Source of the DNA: Pseudomonas oryzagri
GTDB lineage: Bacteria > Pseudomonadota > Gammaproteobacteria > Pseudomonadales > Pseudomonadaceae
DNA: 64,000 nt
NCBI RefSeq assembly: GCF_020831405.1
Contig: NZ_JAJHPU010000025.1
Span: 1-64,000, forward strand
Reading direction: 5' to 3'
Each line of letters begins with the position of its first letter. The first letter of the stretch is position 1. The position numbers and the translations under genes were made by a program. The notes under the pieces were generated by a model. It made no database searches. It worked only from the letters and a program-made list of their open reading frames with translations, and had not been told where the DNA came from. Below are positions 41,335 through 52,756 of this stretch, in pieces.

Positions 41335-42078
41335 TCAGCCTTCCATGCGACCACCGGCCAGACCGCACAGCTCCACCGAGTCGAGGATCTGCACTTCCTT
41401 GCCGTCAGCCTGCAGCAGGCCGTTCTGCTGGAAGCGGGTGAACACGCGGGAGACCGTTTCCACGGCCAGGCCCAGGTAATTGCCGATCTCGCTGCGCGAC
41501 ATGGCCAGGCGGAACTGGTTGGCCGAATAGCCGCGGGCACGGAATCGCGCGGACAAGTTGACCAGGAAGGTGGCGATGCGCTCGTCGGCGGTCTTCTTCG
41601 ACAGCAGCAGCATCATCTGCTGGTCGTCGCGGATTTCCCGGCTCATCAGGCGCATCAGCTGGCGCCGCAGCTGCGGCAGTTGCACCGACAGCTCGTCGAG
41701 CTTCTCGTAGGGGATCTCACACAGCGAGGTGGTCTCCAGCGCCTGCGCGGAGACCGGATAGGCCTCGGCATCCATGCCGGACATGCCGACCAGCTCGCTG
41801 GGCAGGTGGAAACCGGTGATCTGTTCCTCGCCGCCGTCGGTGACGCTGAAGGTCTTCAGCGCGCCGGTGCGCACGGCGAATACGGAGGTAAAGCTGTCGC
41901 CCTGACGGAACAGGAACTCGCCCTTCTTCAGCGGTCGCCCGCGCTTGACGATATTGTCGAGCGCGTTGATGTCTTCCATGTTCAGGGACAGCGGCAGGCA
42001 AAGAGGGGAGAGGCTGCATTCCTTGCAGTGCGCCTGGGGCAGGTTGCGCACCTTGATATTGTCTTGGCCGGCGGTCAT
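41335..42078 (-). CDS. anr: Oxygen-sensing transcriptional regulator Anr (FNR family)
   Basis: A 247-aa CRP/FNR regulator that loads an oxygen-labile [4Fe-4S] cluster. Candidate ligands are Cys18, Cys21, Cys27 and Cys120, equivalent to FNR C20/C23/C29/C122. The effector domain is followed by a dimerisation helix and the HTH with the recognition-helix pattern [18 protein letters not shown], whose E-xx-SR residues read TTGAT half-sites. Neighbours hemN and the cbb3 cluster are classic Anr targets, and perfect or near-perfect boxes are found there. It is immediately downstream of hemN on the same strand. Confidence 0.95.
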   Translation of the reverse strand: MTAGQDNIKVRNLPQAHCKECSLSPLCLPLSLNMEDINALDNIVKRGRPLKKGEFLFRQGDSFTSVFAVRTGALKTFSVTDGGEEQITGFHLPSELVGMSGMDAEAYPVSAQALETTSLCEIPYEKLDELSVQLPQLRRQLMRLMSREIRDDQQMMLLLSKKTADERIATFLVNLSARFRARGYSANQFRLAMSRSEIGNYLGLAVETVSRVFTRFQQNGLLQADGKEVQILDSVELCGLAGGRMEG

Positions 42079-42163
42079 ATCGAGCTACTACCTACGCGAA
42101 GTTTGTGCGCAAGGTTACCCCAGCACGCCGGCGGCTGCCAATGTGTGACAACGAACATGAATC

Positions 42164-43546
42164 TCAGATGACTCGCGAGAAGCGCTGGGTGTTGAGCATC
42201 GGCAGGTAGCGGTCGAACAGCATGCACACCGAGCGCACCAGCAGGCGTCCGGCGGCGGTGACGTCGATACCCTTGTCGTCGAGGCGGATCAGGCCGTCGC
42301 CGGCGAAACGCTGCAGTTCCGGCCACACATCCTTGAAGTAGCCGCGGAAGTCGATGTTGAAGCGTTCCTCGATATCGGCGAAGTCCAGCTTGAAATGGCA
42401 GATCAGTTGCTGGATCACCGCGCGGCGAATGCGGTCGTCGCCATCGCAATGCAGGCCGCGGCGGGTGGCCAGCTGGTGGTTGTCCAGGCTGCCCTGGTAG
42501 GCGGCGATATCGCTGGTGTTCTGGCAGTACAGGTCGCCGATCTGGCTGATCGAGGAAACCCCCAGGCCGATCAGATCGCAGTAGCCGTGCGTGGTGTAGC
42601 CCTGGAAGTTGCGTTGCAGGGTGCCTTCCTCCTGGGCGATGGCCAGTTCGTCGTCGGGCAGGGCGAAGTGATCCATGCCGATATAGCGATAGCCGGCGGC
42701 GGCCAACTGCTCGATGGTGCGTTGCAGCATCTCCAGCTTTTCGCCGGGGCTGGGCAGGTCCTCGACATTGATGCGTCGCTGCGGCGGGAAGCGGTCCGGC
42801 AGATGGGCGTAGTTGAACACCGACAGGCGATCCGGCTGCATGGCGATGACTTCGTCCACGGTGCGCGCGAAGGACTTGGCGTTCTGCAGCGGCAGGCCGT
42901 AGATCAGGTCGATGTTGATCGAACGGAACTGCAGGGTGTGCGCCGCCTCGACGATCGAGCGGGTTTCCTCGGGGCTCTGCATGCGGTTGACCGCGCGCTG
43001 CACGGCGGGATCGAAATCCTGTACGCCGAGGCTGACACGGTTGAAACCGATGTCGCGCAGCAGGCCCATGGTGGTCCAGTCCGCCTCGCGTGGGTCGATC
43101 TCGATGCTGTAGTCGCCGGTATCGTCGTCCAGCAGGTGGAAGTGCTGGCGCAGGCCGGCCATCAGCTGGCGCAGTTCGTCATGACTGAGGAACGTCGGCG
43201 TGCCGCCGCCGAAGTGCAGCTGCTCGACCTCCTGGCTGGGGTCGAGGTGGCGGCTGACCTGTTCGATCTCCTGTAGCAGGCGCTGCAGGTAGGGTGCGCT
43301 GCGTCCGCGGTCCTTGGTGATGACCTTGTTGCAGGCGCAGTAGTAGCAGATGTGCGCGCAGAACGGCAGGTGCACGTACAGCGACAGCGGCCGCTTGGCC
43401 TGGGCGCTGCTGCGCAGGGCCTGGATCAGGTCGAAGGGGCTGACACCGTCGTGAAACTGCACGGCGGTAGGGTAGGAGGTATAACGCGGCCCCGCCACAT
43501 CGTAGCGGCGAATCAGATCGGTATCCCAACGAATGGCGTCGAGCAT
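42164..43546 (-). CDS. hemN: Oxygen-independent coproporphyrinogen III oxidase
   Basis: A 460-aa radical-SAM enzyme that decarboxylates coproporphyrinogen III to protoporphyrinogen IX under low oxygen. CX3CX2C is present at Cys63/Cys67/Cys70 (FCAHICYYC). The conserved GGGTP (LHFGGGTPTFL), substrate-site segments and the C-terminal HemN domain are complete. The start at MLDAIRW agrees with orthologues. An Anr box lies about 61 bases upstream, fitting induction when oxygen falls. Confidence 0.96.
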   Translation of the reverse strand: MLDAIRWDTDLIRRYDVAGPRYTSYPTAVQFHDGVSPFDLIQALRSSAQAKRPLSLYVHLPFCAHICYYCACNKVITKDRGRSAPYLQRLLQEIEQVSRHLDPSQEVEQLHFGGGTPTFLSHDELRQLMAGLRQHFHLLDDDTGDYSIEIDPREADWTTMGLLRDIGFNRVSLGVQDFDPAVQRAVNRMQSPEETRSIVEAAHTLQFRSINIDLIYGLPLQNAKSFARTVDEVIAMQPDRLSVFNYAHLPDRFPPQRRINVEDLPSPGEKLEMLQRTIEQLAAAGYRYIGMDHFALPDDELAIAQEEGTLQRNFQGYTTHGYCDLIGLGVSSISQIGDLYCQNTSDIAAYQGSLDNHQLATRRGLHCDGDDRIRRAVIQQLICHFKLDFADIEERFNIDFRGYFKDVWPELQRFAGDGLIRLDDKGIDVTAAGRLLVRSVCMLFDRYLPMLNTQRFSRVI

Positions 43547-43606
43547 GCGGTGGCCCTGCAGAATAAGACTTATGGCCAAGTCTAGGAGCCGGCGCGCCGA
43601 GGGGTG

Positions 43607-43620
43607 TTGACCTGTATCAA
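43607..43620 (-). promoter_or_regulatory. Anr/FNR box upstream of hemN
   Basis: TTGACCTGTATCAA: matches TTGAT-N4-ATCAA with one change (T to C in the fifth position). It is positioned 61-74 bases before the hemN start and overlaps the intergenic region, where class II activation is plausible. Confidence 0.78.
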
Positions 43621-43625
43621 GCGCT

Positions 43626-44330
43626 CTAGTGGGCGTGCTGCTCGCTGCCGTGGCCCATCAGCCATGCCTGGTGGGGGCCTGGCAGCGTCCACAGGCCGAA
43701 CAGGATGACCAGCAGGCCGCCGGCGATGCGCACGCCCTGGCGGCGCAGCAGCGCGGTCAGGCGCTCGGCGGCCAGGCCGGTGGCGAGCAGCACCGGCAGG
43801 GTGCCGAGGCCGAAGGCCAGCATCAGCAGCGCGCTGTCGAGGGCATCGCCCTGGCTGGCGGCCCATAGCAGGGTGCTGTAGACCAGGCCGCAGGGCAGCC
43901 AACCCCACAGGGCGCCGAGCAGCAGTGCGCGTGGCGCATTGCGCACCGGCAGCAGGCCGCGGGCCAGCGGCTGGATGCGCCTCCAGAGCAGACGGCCGGC
44001 AGCTTCGATGCGGGTCAGGCCGCTCCACCAGCCGGCCAGGTACAGCCCCATGACAATCAGCAGCAGACCGGCGACCACGCGCAGCACGGCAGCCGCCGGG
44101 CTGTTGGCCAGCGCCCAGCCGGCGGCGCCGAGGAGCAGGCCGGCCATGCCGTAGGAGGCGATGCGGCCTAGGTTGTAGGCCAGCAGCAGCTGCAGGCGGC
44201 GCTGGCGCTGTTCGGCGGGAATGGCCAGAGTCAGCGCGCCCATCAGGCCACCGCACATGCCGATGCAGTGGCCGCCGCCGAGCAGGCCGAGGATCAGGGC
44301 GGACAGCAGCAGCGGCAGCAGGTCAGCCAC
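43626..44330 (-). CDS. TauE/SafE-like membrane protein (cbb3-cluster associated)
   Basis: A 234-aa integral membrane protein with about six helices. The opening LLPLLLSALILGLLGGGHCIGMCGGLMG carries GGHCIGMCGG, the motif of the COG2836 branch. This branch sits next to cco genes in many proteobacteria and is thought to aid copper handling or oxidase assembly. GTG start overlaps the ccoS stop by 8 bases, behind GGAG inside ccoS, so it is probably coupled to ccoS. Substrate unknown. The C-terminus is His-rich (HGSEQHAH). Confidence 0.85.
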   Translation of the reverse strand: MADLLPLLLSALILGLLGGGHCIGMCGGLMGALTLAIPAEQRQRRLQLLLAYNLGRIASYGMAGLLLGAAGWALANSPAAAVLRVVAGLLLIVMGLYLAGWWSGLTRIEAAGRLLWRRIQPLARGLLPVRNAPRALLLGALWGWLPCGLVYSTLLWAASQGDALDSALLMLAFGLGTLPVLLATGLAAERLTALLRRQGVRIAGGLLVILFGLWTLPGPHQAWLMGHGSEQHAH

Positions 44331-44553
44331 GCGGCGGCTCCCGGTCGGTCGGCTGGTCCTGGCCATCGGTCGGCTTGGCGCTGGCCTCGTCGATCCCGGC
44401 CTGGTGCTGGGGATCCTCGTCGTCGAACAGGATGCTGTGCGCCGGGCTGTCGAGATCGTCGTACTGACCGTTGTCGACGGCCCAGAAGAACATCCAGATG
44501 GCCAGGGCGACCAGCACGACGGCAACCGGGATCAGCAAATAGAGGGCGGACAT
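44323..44553 (-). CDS. ccoS: Cytochrome oxidase maturation protein CcoS
   Basis: A 76-aa protein with one N-terminal membrane helix (SALYLLIPVAVVLVALAIWMFFWAV, split by the conserved W-x-x-x-x-G region) and the CcoS signature NGQYDDLDSPAHSILFDD. It is needed for inserting haem b and copper in CcoN. It is 13 bases downstream of ccoI and overlaps the following TauE-like gene. Confidence 0.95.
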   Translation of the reverse strand: MSALYLLIPVAVVLVALAIWMFFWAVDNGQYDDLDSPAHSILFDDEDPQHQAGIDEASAKPTDGQDQPTDREPPRG

Positions 44554-44566
44554 GATGACCTCCGGG

Positions 44567-47035
44567 TCAGGTGCGGCTGGTGACCAGGTTTTCGGGAGCG
44601 TGGCCGATGGCGGTCGCCACCGGCTGGCTGCTGCCGCTCACCCGGCTGAGGCGCAGGGCGTTGACCACCACCACCAGCGAGCTGGCCGACATGCCGATGG
44701 CCGCCCAGCCGGGAGTGATCCAGCCGAGCGCGGCGAACGGCAGCACCAGACCATTGTACAGACAGGCCCAGGCGAGGTTCTCGACGATGATGCGGCGGGT
44801 GCGCCGCGCCACCTGCAGAGCCTGCACCAGGCTGTCCAGGCGATTGGATAGCAGCACGGCATCGGCACTGGTCTTGGCCAGGTCGGTGGCGCTGCCCATG
44901 GCCACGCTGATATCGGCGCCGGCCAATACCGGGACATCGTTGACGCCGTCGCCGAGCATCAGCACCCGATGGCCCTGATGGTGCAGCTCGCGCAGCACGG
45001 CGAGCTTGTCGTCCGGCGTCTGGCCACCGCGGGCGTCGCTGATGCCCAGTTCGGCAGCGACGCTGGCGACCATCGGCGAGCTGTCGCCGGAGAGCAGCAG
45101 GATCTGCCAGTCTCGGCTGCGCGCGGTATCGATCAGCAGGCGGGCGTCGCCGCGCAGACGGTCGTCGAGGCAGAACCAGGCGAGCGCGCCCTGTTCGTCG
45201 CCGAGCAGCAGCCATTGGCCGGGCTCGTCGGGCATGGCGGGTGCCGGCTGGCCGGCGAGCTGACCGACGAAGTCGGCCGCGCCGATACGTAGGCGGCGGC
45301 CGTCGACGCGGCCTTCGAGACCCTTGCCGGGTTCGCTGTGTACCTCGTCGGCAGCGCGCGGGGCGCGGCCGAAGGCGCGCGCGATCGGATGCTCCGAGCG
45401 ATTTTCCAGGGCGGCGGCCAGGCTCAGGCAGGCCTGGCCATCCAGCTCGCGCAGCACGCGAATCTCGCGCAGGGTCAGGCGGCCCTCGGTGAGGGTACCG
45501 GTCTTGTCGACGATCAGGGTGTCGATCTGGTTGAGGCTCTCCAGCACGTGGCCGCGGGTGACCAGCAGGCCGAGTTTGTGCAGGCTGCCGGTGGCGGTGG
45601 TCAGCGCGGTCGGGGTGGCCAGCGACAAGGCGCAGGGGCAGGTGGCGACCAGCAGGGCGAGGACGATCCAGAATGCCCGTTCGCTGTCGATCTGCCACCA
45701 GAGCAGGCCGACCACGACGGCAACCAGCAGCACGGCGATCAGGAACCACTGCGCTACCCGGTCGGCGAGCTGGGCGAGGCGTGGCTTGTCGGTCTGCGCG
45801 CGCTCGAGCAGGCGGACGATGGCGGACAGGCGGGTGTCGTCGCCCAGCGCCTCGACCTGCAGGGTCAGCGGGCCCTCGACGTTGAGCGTGCCGCCAGTGA
45901 CGCGCTGGCCGACGACGCGCGGCTGCGGCAGGTACTCGCCGGTGAGCAGCGATTCGTCGATGCTCGACTGACCGGCGAGGATCAGCGCATCGGCGGGGAT
46001 CACCGCGCCCGGCGGCACCAGCACGCGGTCGCCGACCTTGAGCTCGCTGAGCAGGATGCGCTGGCTGTGCTCCTGCGCGTCGAGGCGCAGGCAGGAGGCC
46101 GGTAGCAGGTTGACCAGCTGGGCGGTGACCTGGGCGGTGCGCTCGCGGGCGCGCCGCTCGAGGTAGCGGCCGGCGAGCAGGAACAGGGCGAACATGCCCA
46201 CCGCGTCGAAGTACAGCTCGCCCGTGCCGGTGACGGTCGACCACAGGCCGGCGACGTAGGCTCCGCCGATGGCCAGCGACACCGAGACGTCCATGGTCAG
46301 GTGACGGGTTCGCAGGTCGCGCAGGGCGCCGCGGAAGAACTGTCCGCAGCAATAGAAGACGATGGGCGTGGTCAGCAACAGGCTGGTCCAGCGCAGGATG
46401 CCATCGAAGCTGGCGCTGAGGTCGAGGTTGAATTCCGGCCAGGTCGCCATGGCGGCCATCATCACCTGCATCCACAGCAGGCCGGCGACGCCGAGCTGGC
46501 GCAGGGCCAGGCGATTCTCGCGCTGCATCTGCTCGGCGGCGGCATCGGCCTGGTAGGGATGGGCGGCGTAGCCGATCCGGCGCAGTTCGGCGAGCAGCTG
46601 GCTGAGAGGCAGATGGCTGTCGTCCCAGCGCACCTGCAGGCGGTGGTTGGACAGGTTGAGGCTGGCCTGGCTGACGCCGGACAGTTTCTTGAGGTGGTGC
46701 TCGATCAGCCAGCCGCAGGCGGCGCAACTGATGCCTTCGATCAGCAGGCAGGTTTCCGCCTGCTCGCCGCTGTGCTGAACCAGTCCCTGCTGAACGTCGG
46801 TACGGTCGTACAGCGCCAGTTCATCGGCGAGGACCTTGGGCAGGGCTTCGGGGTTGGCGGCGGTCTCGCTGCGGTGGCGATAGTAGCTTTCCAGGCCGCC
46901 GGCGACGATGGCTTCGGCCACCGCCTGGCAGCCGGGGCAGCACATGTCGCGTGATTCGCCGAGGATGTGGGCGTGATACGGGCTGCCCTCGGGAACGGGC
47001 AGCCCGCAGTGGAAGCAGGGCAGGGGAGTGGCCAT
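44567..47035 (-). CDS. ccoI: Copper-transporting P1B-ATPase CcoI (FixI type)
   Basis: An 822-aa copper exporter that supplies Cu for the CuB site of cbb3 oxidase. The N-terminus has a Cys-rich DUF (CFHCG, CCPGC), then one heavy-metal-associated domain (SCAACGW). Eight membrane helices follow. The transport site CPC (ATCPCALSLATPT), phosphorylation site DKTGT, HP motif (SEHPIARA) and GDGVNDVP complete the ATPase. It begins 11 bases after the ccoH stop, so the ccoGHIS genes appear to be one operon. Confidence 0.95.
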   Translation of the reverse strand: MATPLPCFHCGLPVPEGSPYHAHILGESRDMCCPGCQAVAEAIVAGGLESYYRHRSETAANPEALPKVLADELALYDRTDVQQGLVQHSGEQAETCLLIEGISCAACGWLIEHHLKKLSGVSQASLNLSNHRLQVRWDDSHLPLSQLLAELRRIGYAAHPYQADAAAEQMQRENRLALRQLGVAGLLWMQVMMAAMATWPEFNLDLSASFDGILRWTSLLLTTPIVFYCCGQFFRGALRDLRTRHLTMDVSVSLAIGGAYVAGLWSTVTGTGELYFDAVGMFALFLLAGRYLERRARERTAQVTAQLVNLLPASCLRLDAQEHSQRILLSELKVGDRVLVPPGAVIPADALILAGQSSIDESLLTGEYLPQPRVVGQRVTGGTLNVEGPLTLQVEALGDDTRLSAIVRLLERAQTDKPRLAQLADRVAQWFLIAVLLVAVVVGLLWWQIDSERAFWIVLALLVATCPCALSLATPTALTTATGSLHKLGLLVTRGHVLESLNQIDTLIVDKTGTLTEGRLTLREIRVLRELDGQACLSLAAALENRSEHPIARAFGRAPRAADEVHSEPGKGLEGRVDGRRLRIGAADFVGQLAGQPAPAMPDEPGQWLLLGDEQGALAWFCLDDRLRGDARLLIDTARSRDWQILLLSGDSSPMVASVAAELGISDARGGQTPDDKLAVLRELHHQGHRVLMLGDGVNDVPVLAGADISVAMGSATDLAKTSADAVLLSNRLDSLVQALQVARRTRRIIVENLAWACLYNGLVLPFAALGWITPGWAAIGMSASSLVVVVNALRLSRVSGSSQPVATAIGHAPENLVTSRT

Positions 47036-47046
47036 GACGAAGGGCG

Positions 47047-47553
47047 TCAGGGCGCCAGACTGATCGAGCGACGGTCTTCCAGGACGAACTCGTCGAACAG
47101 CCGCCAGTCCTTGCCGCCCTCCTGGCCGATCAGCTCGACGAAGCGGCGGCCGCTCACCGCGTCCTGCATCTGGCCGCGGTACAGGCCGTGCTCGCCGCCC
47201 ACCGGCTGGAGAATGACGCGACGGTCGCGTTCCGGCTGGGTCGGTGAAATCAGGTTGAGGACCAGCTGCGCCGGCTGACTGATACCGGTCAGACGCAGCT
47301 CGGCGGTGCCGCTCTGTTCGTCGAGGGTGAGGGTCGCCTGCATCCCCAGGCGCGCAGCCAGTTGCTCGCGTTCGAGCGACTGGTTGATGCCCTTGCCGAC
47401 GTCATAGTAGTTGTCGGCCACCAGGGTATCGGCCGTGCGCACGGAGACGATCACCAGGCCCACGCCGAGAATCACGGCGAAGGCCAGAATGGCGATGATG
47501 AACCAGGCCCAGAACTGCTTGTACCAACGGGTGGTGATCTCGGGCTGTTGCAT
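47047..47553 (-). CDS. ccoH: cbb3 assembly factor CcoH (FixH family)
   Basis: A 168-aa protein with one N-terminal membrane helix ([20 protein letters not shown]) and a periplasmic domain with [12 protein letters not shown] and an Ig-like fold. The family is required for early assembly of the cbb3 complex and interacts with CcoN. It follows ccoG by 15 bases. Confidence 0.93.
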   Translation of the reverse strand: MQQPEITTRWYKQFWAWFIIAILAFAVILGVGLVIVSVRTADTLVADNYYDVGKGINQSLEREQLAARLGMQATLTLDEQSGTAELRLTGISQPAQLVLNLISPTQPERDRRVILQPVGGEHGLYRGQMQDAVSGRRFVELIGQEGGKDWRLFDEFVLEDRRSISLAP

Positions 47554-47568
47554 GTTCTTTCTCTACTC

Positions 47569-48990
47569 TCAGCGGACGCTGGGGCCGATGAAGCGGCTTT
47601 CGGCGTCGAAGGTCTTGCCGGGGAGGTCGGCGGCCTGAATTGTAAAGAGAATCTCATTGGTACTGGAAGGCAGCTGTTCCGGCTCGATGGACAGCTCGAT
47701 CGGTACCGAGATCACTTCACCCGCCGCTGCCTTCACTTCGCGCTGGCCTTCGAGGGCCAGGCCGTCGAGGCCTTCCACGGCGATGGTATAGACGTGCTCG
47801 CGCTGGTCCTTGTTCATGATGCGCAGGGTATAGACGTTCTCGATGCGGCCTTGCTCGTTCTCGCGATAGAGCACGCGGTCCTTGAGTACGTCGAGTTCGG
47901 CGAGGGGGCGCATCACCAGTGCGGCGGCGAAGGCGGCCATCATCACCAGCAGGGCGATGGCGTAGCCGATCAGGCGCGGACGGACGATCTGGGTCTTGTG
48001 GCCATTGAGGTTGTGCTCGGTGGTATAGCCGACCAGACCACGCGGGTAGCCCATCTTGTCCATGATGCTGTCACAGGCGTCGACGCAGGCGGCGCAGCCG
48101 ATGCAGGCGATCTGCAGGCCGTTGCGGATGTCGATGCCGGTCGGGCAGACATGCACGCACATCTTGCAATCGATGCAGTCGCCCAGGCCCTGGGCCTTGT
48201 AGTCGGCACCTTTCTTGCGCGGACCGCGGTTCTCGCCACGGCTGGCGTCGTAGGAGACGATCAGGGTGTCCTTGTCGAACATCACGCTCTGGAAGCGCGA
48301 GTAGGGGCACATGTGGATGCACACCTGTTCGCGTAGCCAGCCGGCGTTGCCGTAGGTGGCCAGGGTGAAGAAGCCGACCCAGAACAGTGCCCAACCCTCG
48401 AGGTTGAAGGTGAACAGATCGACCACCAATTGGCGGATCGGGGTGAAGTAGCCGACGAAGGTCAGTGCGGTGAGCAGTGCCACGCCCAGCCAGATGGCGT
48501 GCTTGGCGGTCTTGCGCAGGAACTTCGCGCCGCTCATCGGCTGCTTGTCGAGCTTCATGCGCTGGTTGCGGTCCCCCTCGGTGACCTTTTCCGCCCACAT
48601 GAATACCCAGGTCCACACGCTCTGCGGGCAGGTGTAGCCGCACCACACGCGGCCGGCGAACACGGTGATGAAGAACAGGCCGAAGGCGCAGATGATCAGC
48701 AGCCAGGACAACAGCATGAAGTCCTGCGGCCAGAAGGTGGCGCCGAAGATGTAGAACTTGCGCTCCGGCAGGTTCCACCAGACCGCCTGACGGTCGCCCC
48801 AGTTGATCCAGGCAGTGCCGAAGAACAGGAGAAAGAGGAAGGCCCCGCTGACCAGGCGGATGTTGCGGAACAGGCCGGTGAAGGCCTTGGTGTAGATCTG
48901 TTCGCGCTTGGCGTAGAGGTCGACACTTTCGCCTTTCTTGGCAGGGAAGGCAGGGGGTGTTACGTCCTGAACGGGGATCTTGTCGCTCAT
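47569..48990 (-). CDS. ccoG: CcoG/RdxA ferredoxin-like cupric reductase
   Basis: A 473-aa membrane protein. A hydrophobic N-terminal half (with several helices and the FixG-type YTCPQSVW motif) is followed by two [4Fe-4S] ferredoxin motifs (CIDCKMCVHVCP and CIGCAACVDACD). A FixG C-terminal Ig-like domain ends the protein. CcoG reduces Cu(II) to Cu(I) for CcoI and cbb3 assembly. It is the first gene of the ccoGHIS cluster, 244 bases downstream of the ccoP terminator, so it needs its own promoter. Confidence 0.95.
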   Translation of the reverse strand: MSDKIPVQDVTPPAFPAKKGESVDLYAKREQIYTKAFTGLFRNIRLVSGAFLFLLFFGTAWINWGDRQAVWWNLPERKFYIFGATFWPQDFMLLSWLLIICAFGLFFITVFAGRVWCGYTCPQSVWTWVFMWAEKVTEGDRNQRMKLDKQPMSGAKFLRKTAKHAIWLGVALLTALTFVGYFTPIRQLVVDLFTFNLEGWALFWVGFFTLATYGNAGWLREQVCIHMCPYSRFQSVMFDKDTLIVSYDASRGENRGPRKKGADYKAQGLGDCIDCKMCVHVCPTGIDIRNGLQIACIGCAACVDACDSIMDKMGYPRGLVGYTTEHNLNGHKTQIVRPRLIGYAIALLVMMAAFAAALVMRPLAELDVLKDRVLYRENEQGRIENVYTLRIMNKDQREHVYTIAVEGLDGLALEGQREVKAAAGEVISVPIELSIEPEQLPSSTNEILFTIQAADLPGKTFDAESRFIGPSVR

Positions 48991-49184
48991 CGGGCTCTAC
49001 CACAGCAGGGGGAGTGGGAACCGCGGGCGGTAAGGGCCGTCCGGGGTCATTTCACTTTTTCTGCAATGGTACGCCTAATGACGTTCTGCTGCATGCGACG
49101 GGTGGTCGCGCGATTCCGTGCAAGTCGCCGAGGTCAATGACGAGGCAGATGGGCGAGGGTTTTCGCCAGGCAATGCACCAATGA

Positions 49185-49219
49185 AAACGCCGCTTTCCGG
49201 AGACCGGAAAGCGGCGTTT
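49185..49219 (-). terminator. Terminator of the downstream cbb3 operon
   Basis: Stem aaacgccgctttccgg / ccggaaagcggcgttt, 3-base loop, just beyond the ccoP stop on the minus strand. Confidence 0.85.
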
Positions 49220-49234
49220 GTACCGCGGAATGAC

Positions 49235-50161
49235 TTACTGCTGCGGGGCCTTCTGCGACAGGCTGTAGACGTAGGCGGCCAGCAGGTGCACCTTGTCGTT
49301 GCCGAGCAGTTCGGTCTGGGCCGGCATGTGGCCCTGGCGACCGAAGCGGATGGTCTGCTGCAGCTGGGGCAGGCTGGAGCCGTAGATCCAGCCGGTGCTG
49401 GCGGTCAGGTCCGGGGCGCCCATCATCGGGGTGCCCTTGCCGGCCGGGCCGTGGCAGGCGACGCAGTTGGTAGCGAAGATCTTCTGGCCGGCGGCGACGT
49501 CGGCATCATGACCTTCCGGCAGCTTGAGACCGGCCAGCTCGCCACGCACGTAGGCGGCGACGTTCTTCACGCCCACTTCGCCGAGGACTTCGCCCCAGGC
49601 CGGCATCATGCCGTGACGACCACCGAGGATGGTGGTCTTGATGGTGTCGGCCTCGCCGCCCCAGCGCCAGTGGCTGTCGGTCAGGTTCGGGAAACCATAG
49701 GCACCCTTGGCGTCGGAGCCGTGGCAGACGGAGCAGTTGGAGGCGAACAGACGGCCGCCCATCTTCAGGGCCTGCGCGTCCTTAGCCACCTCGGCCACCG
49801 GCATGGCAGCGTACTTGGCGTACAGCGGGCCGTACTGGCCGTCGGCGCGGGCCATTTCCTTCTTCCACTGGTTCACGCCGGTCCAGCCTTCCTCGTAACC
49901 CGGCAGGACGCCTTTCCAGTTGCCCAGGCCCGGGTAGAGCACCAAGTAGCCGAGGGCGAACACCACGGTGCCGACGAACAGCAGGAACCACCACTTGGGC
50001 AGCGGGTTGTCATACTCCTCGATGCCGTCGAACGAGTGCCCGACGGTCTGATCCGTGGTGTCCTGACGCTGGCCCTTGCGGGTCGCGAACAGCAGCCACG
50101 TCAGCGCCACTATGGTGCCGAGGCTTAGTACGGTGACGTACCAATTCCAGAAACTGGTCAT
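49235..50161 (-). CDS. ccoP: cbb3 oxidase subunit CcoP, downstream operon (di-haem cytochrome c)
   Basis: A 308-aa membrane-anchored di-haem c-type cytochrome that passes electrons to CcoO/CcoN. Two N-terminal helices are followed by haem sites CSVCH and CVACH and matching downstream methionines. It is the fourth gene of ccoNOQP; its ATG overlaps the ccoQ stop by 4 bases (ATGA), implying coupled translation. Compared with the upstream CcoP, the membrane anchor and inter-haem linker differ noticeably while the haem domains are very similar. P. aeruginosa naming would make this ccoP1; P. stutzeri naming reverses the numbers. Confidence 0.96.
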   Translation of the reverse strand: MTSFWNWYVTVLSLGTIVALTWLLFATRKGQRQDTTDQTVGHSFDGIEEYDNPLPKWWFLLFVGTVVFALGYLVLYPGLGNWKGVLPGYEEGWTGVNQWKKEMARADGQYGPLYAKYAAMPVAEVAKDAQALKMGGRLFASNCSVCHGSDAKGAYGFPNLTDSHWRWGGEADTIKTTILGGRHGMMPAWGEVLGEVGVKNVAAYVRGELAGLKLPEGHDADVAAGQKIFATNCVACHGPAGKGTPMMGAPDLTASTGWIYGSSLPQLQQTIRFGRQGHMPAQTELLGNDKVHLLAAYVYSLSQKAPQQ

Positions 50162-50343
50162 TCGTGCTTACTCCTAGAAGCTTCTTCTTCACGCTTTTCG
50201 GATTTGGGCTCGTCGGCAAAGGGCAGGTTGGCCGCTTCGTCGAAATTCTTCTTGCGCCTGCCGCTGAATACCCACAGCAGCAGGCCGACGAAGGCGATCA
50301 GCACGACGGCTGTGCCCAATCCACGCAGAGTCCCGATATCCAT
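50158..50343 (-). CDS. ccoQ: cbb3 oxidase accessory subunit CcoQ
   Basis: A 61-aa single-helix protein ([32 protein letters not shown]...). The helix, positive inside GRRKKNF and acidic tail match CcoQ, which stabilises the CcoNO core. It sits between ccoO and ccoP and overlaps ccoP. No second ccoQ accompanies the upstream operon. Confidence 0.95.
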   Translation of the reverse strand: MDIGTLRGLGTAVVLIAFVGLLLWVFSGRRKKNFDEAANLPFADEPKSEKREEEASRSKHE

Positions 50344-50349
50344 GGCGCG

Positions 50350-50960
50350 TTACCGTTTGTTCTTGATGCTGGTGCCGAGGACCTGCAGGTACGCGACCAG
50401 GGCGTCCATTTCGGTCTTGCCCTTGACCGCGTCGCGGGCACCTTCGATGTCGGCATCGGTGTACGGCACGCCCAGGGTGCGCATGGCTTGCAGCTTGGCG
50501 GCGGTGTCCTGGCCGGTCAGCTTGTTCTCCACCAGCCACGGGTAGGAGGGCATCTTCGACTCGGGCACCACGTTGCGCGGGTTGTACAGGTGGGCGCGGT
50601 GCCAGTCGTCGGAGTAGCGGCCGCCGACGCGGGCCAGGTCCGGACCGGTACGCTTGGAACCCCACAGGAAGGGATGGTCCCAGACGCTCTCGCCGGCAAC
50701 GGAGTAGTGGCCGTAGCGCTCGGTTTCGGCGCGGAACGGACGCACCATCTGCGAGTGGCAGCTCACGCAGCCTTCCTTGATGTAGACGTCGCGACCTTCC
50801 AGCTGCAGGGCGGTGTAGGGCTTCATGCCCTCCACCGGGGTGTTGACCACGTCCTGGAAGAACAGCGGGACGATCTGGGTCAGGCCGCCGATGCTGACGG
50901 CGAGCACCATCAGCAGGGTCATCAGACCGATGTTCTTCTCGACAATGTCATGATTCTTCA

Positions 50961-50961
<1 letters not shown>
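50350..50961 (-). CDS. ccoO: cbb3 oxidase subunit CcoO, downstream operon
   Basis: A 203-aa monohaem cytochrome c anchored by one N-terminal helix, with the haem motif CVSCH and axial methionine region SKMPSYPW. It starts one base into the ccoN stop (overlapping TGATG). From NIGLM to the C-terminus it is identical to the upstream CcoO, and the nucleotide sequences match almost completely over ~580 bases. Confidence 0.97.
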
Positions 50962-52723
<1,762 letters not shown>

Positions 52724-52754
52724 AGGATGGGGCCGCATTGCGCGGCCCCATCCT
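52724..52754 (-). terminator. Terminator of the upstream cbb3 operon
   Basis: Stem aggatggggccgc / gcggccccatcct with a 4-5 base loop, followed on the minus strand by a T-rich tract. It sits immediately after ccoP and separates the two oxidase operons. Confidence 0.85.
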
Positions 52755-52756
52755 GT

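Noticed and set aside
48991-49184. Additional cco gene or Anr box between ccoG and ccoP
   Set aside because: No frame with support, and no TTGAT-N4-ATCAA match on either strand; the stretch holds only the ccoP terminator and presumably the ccoG promoter.
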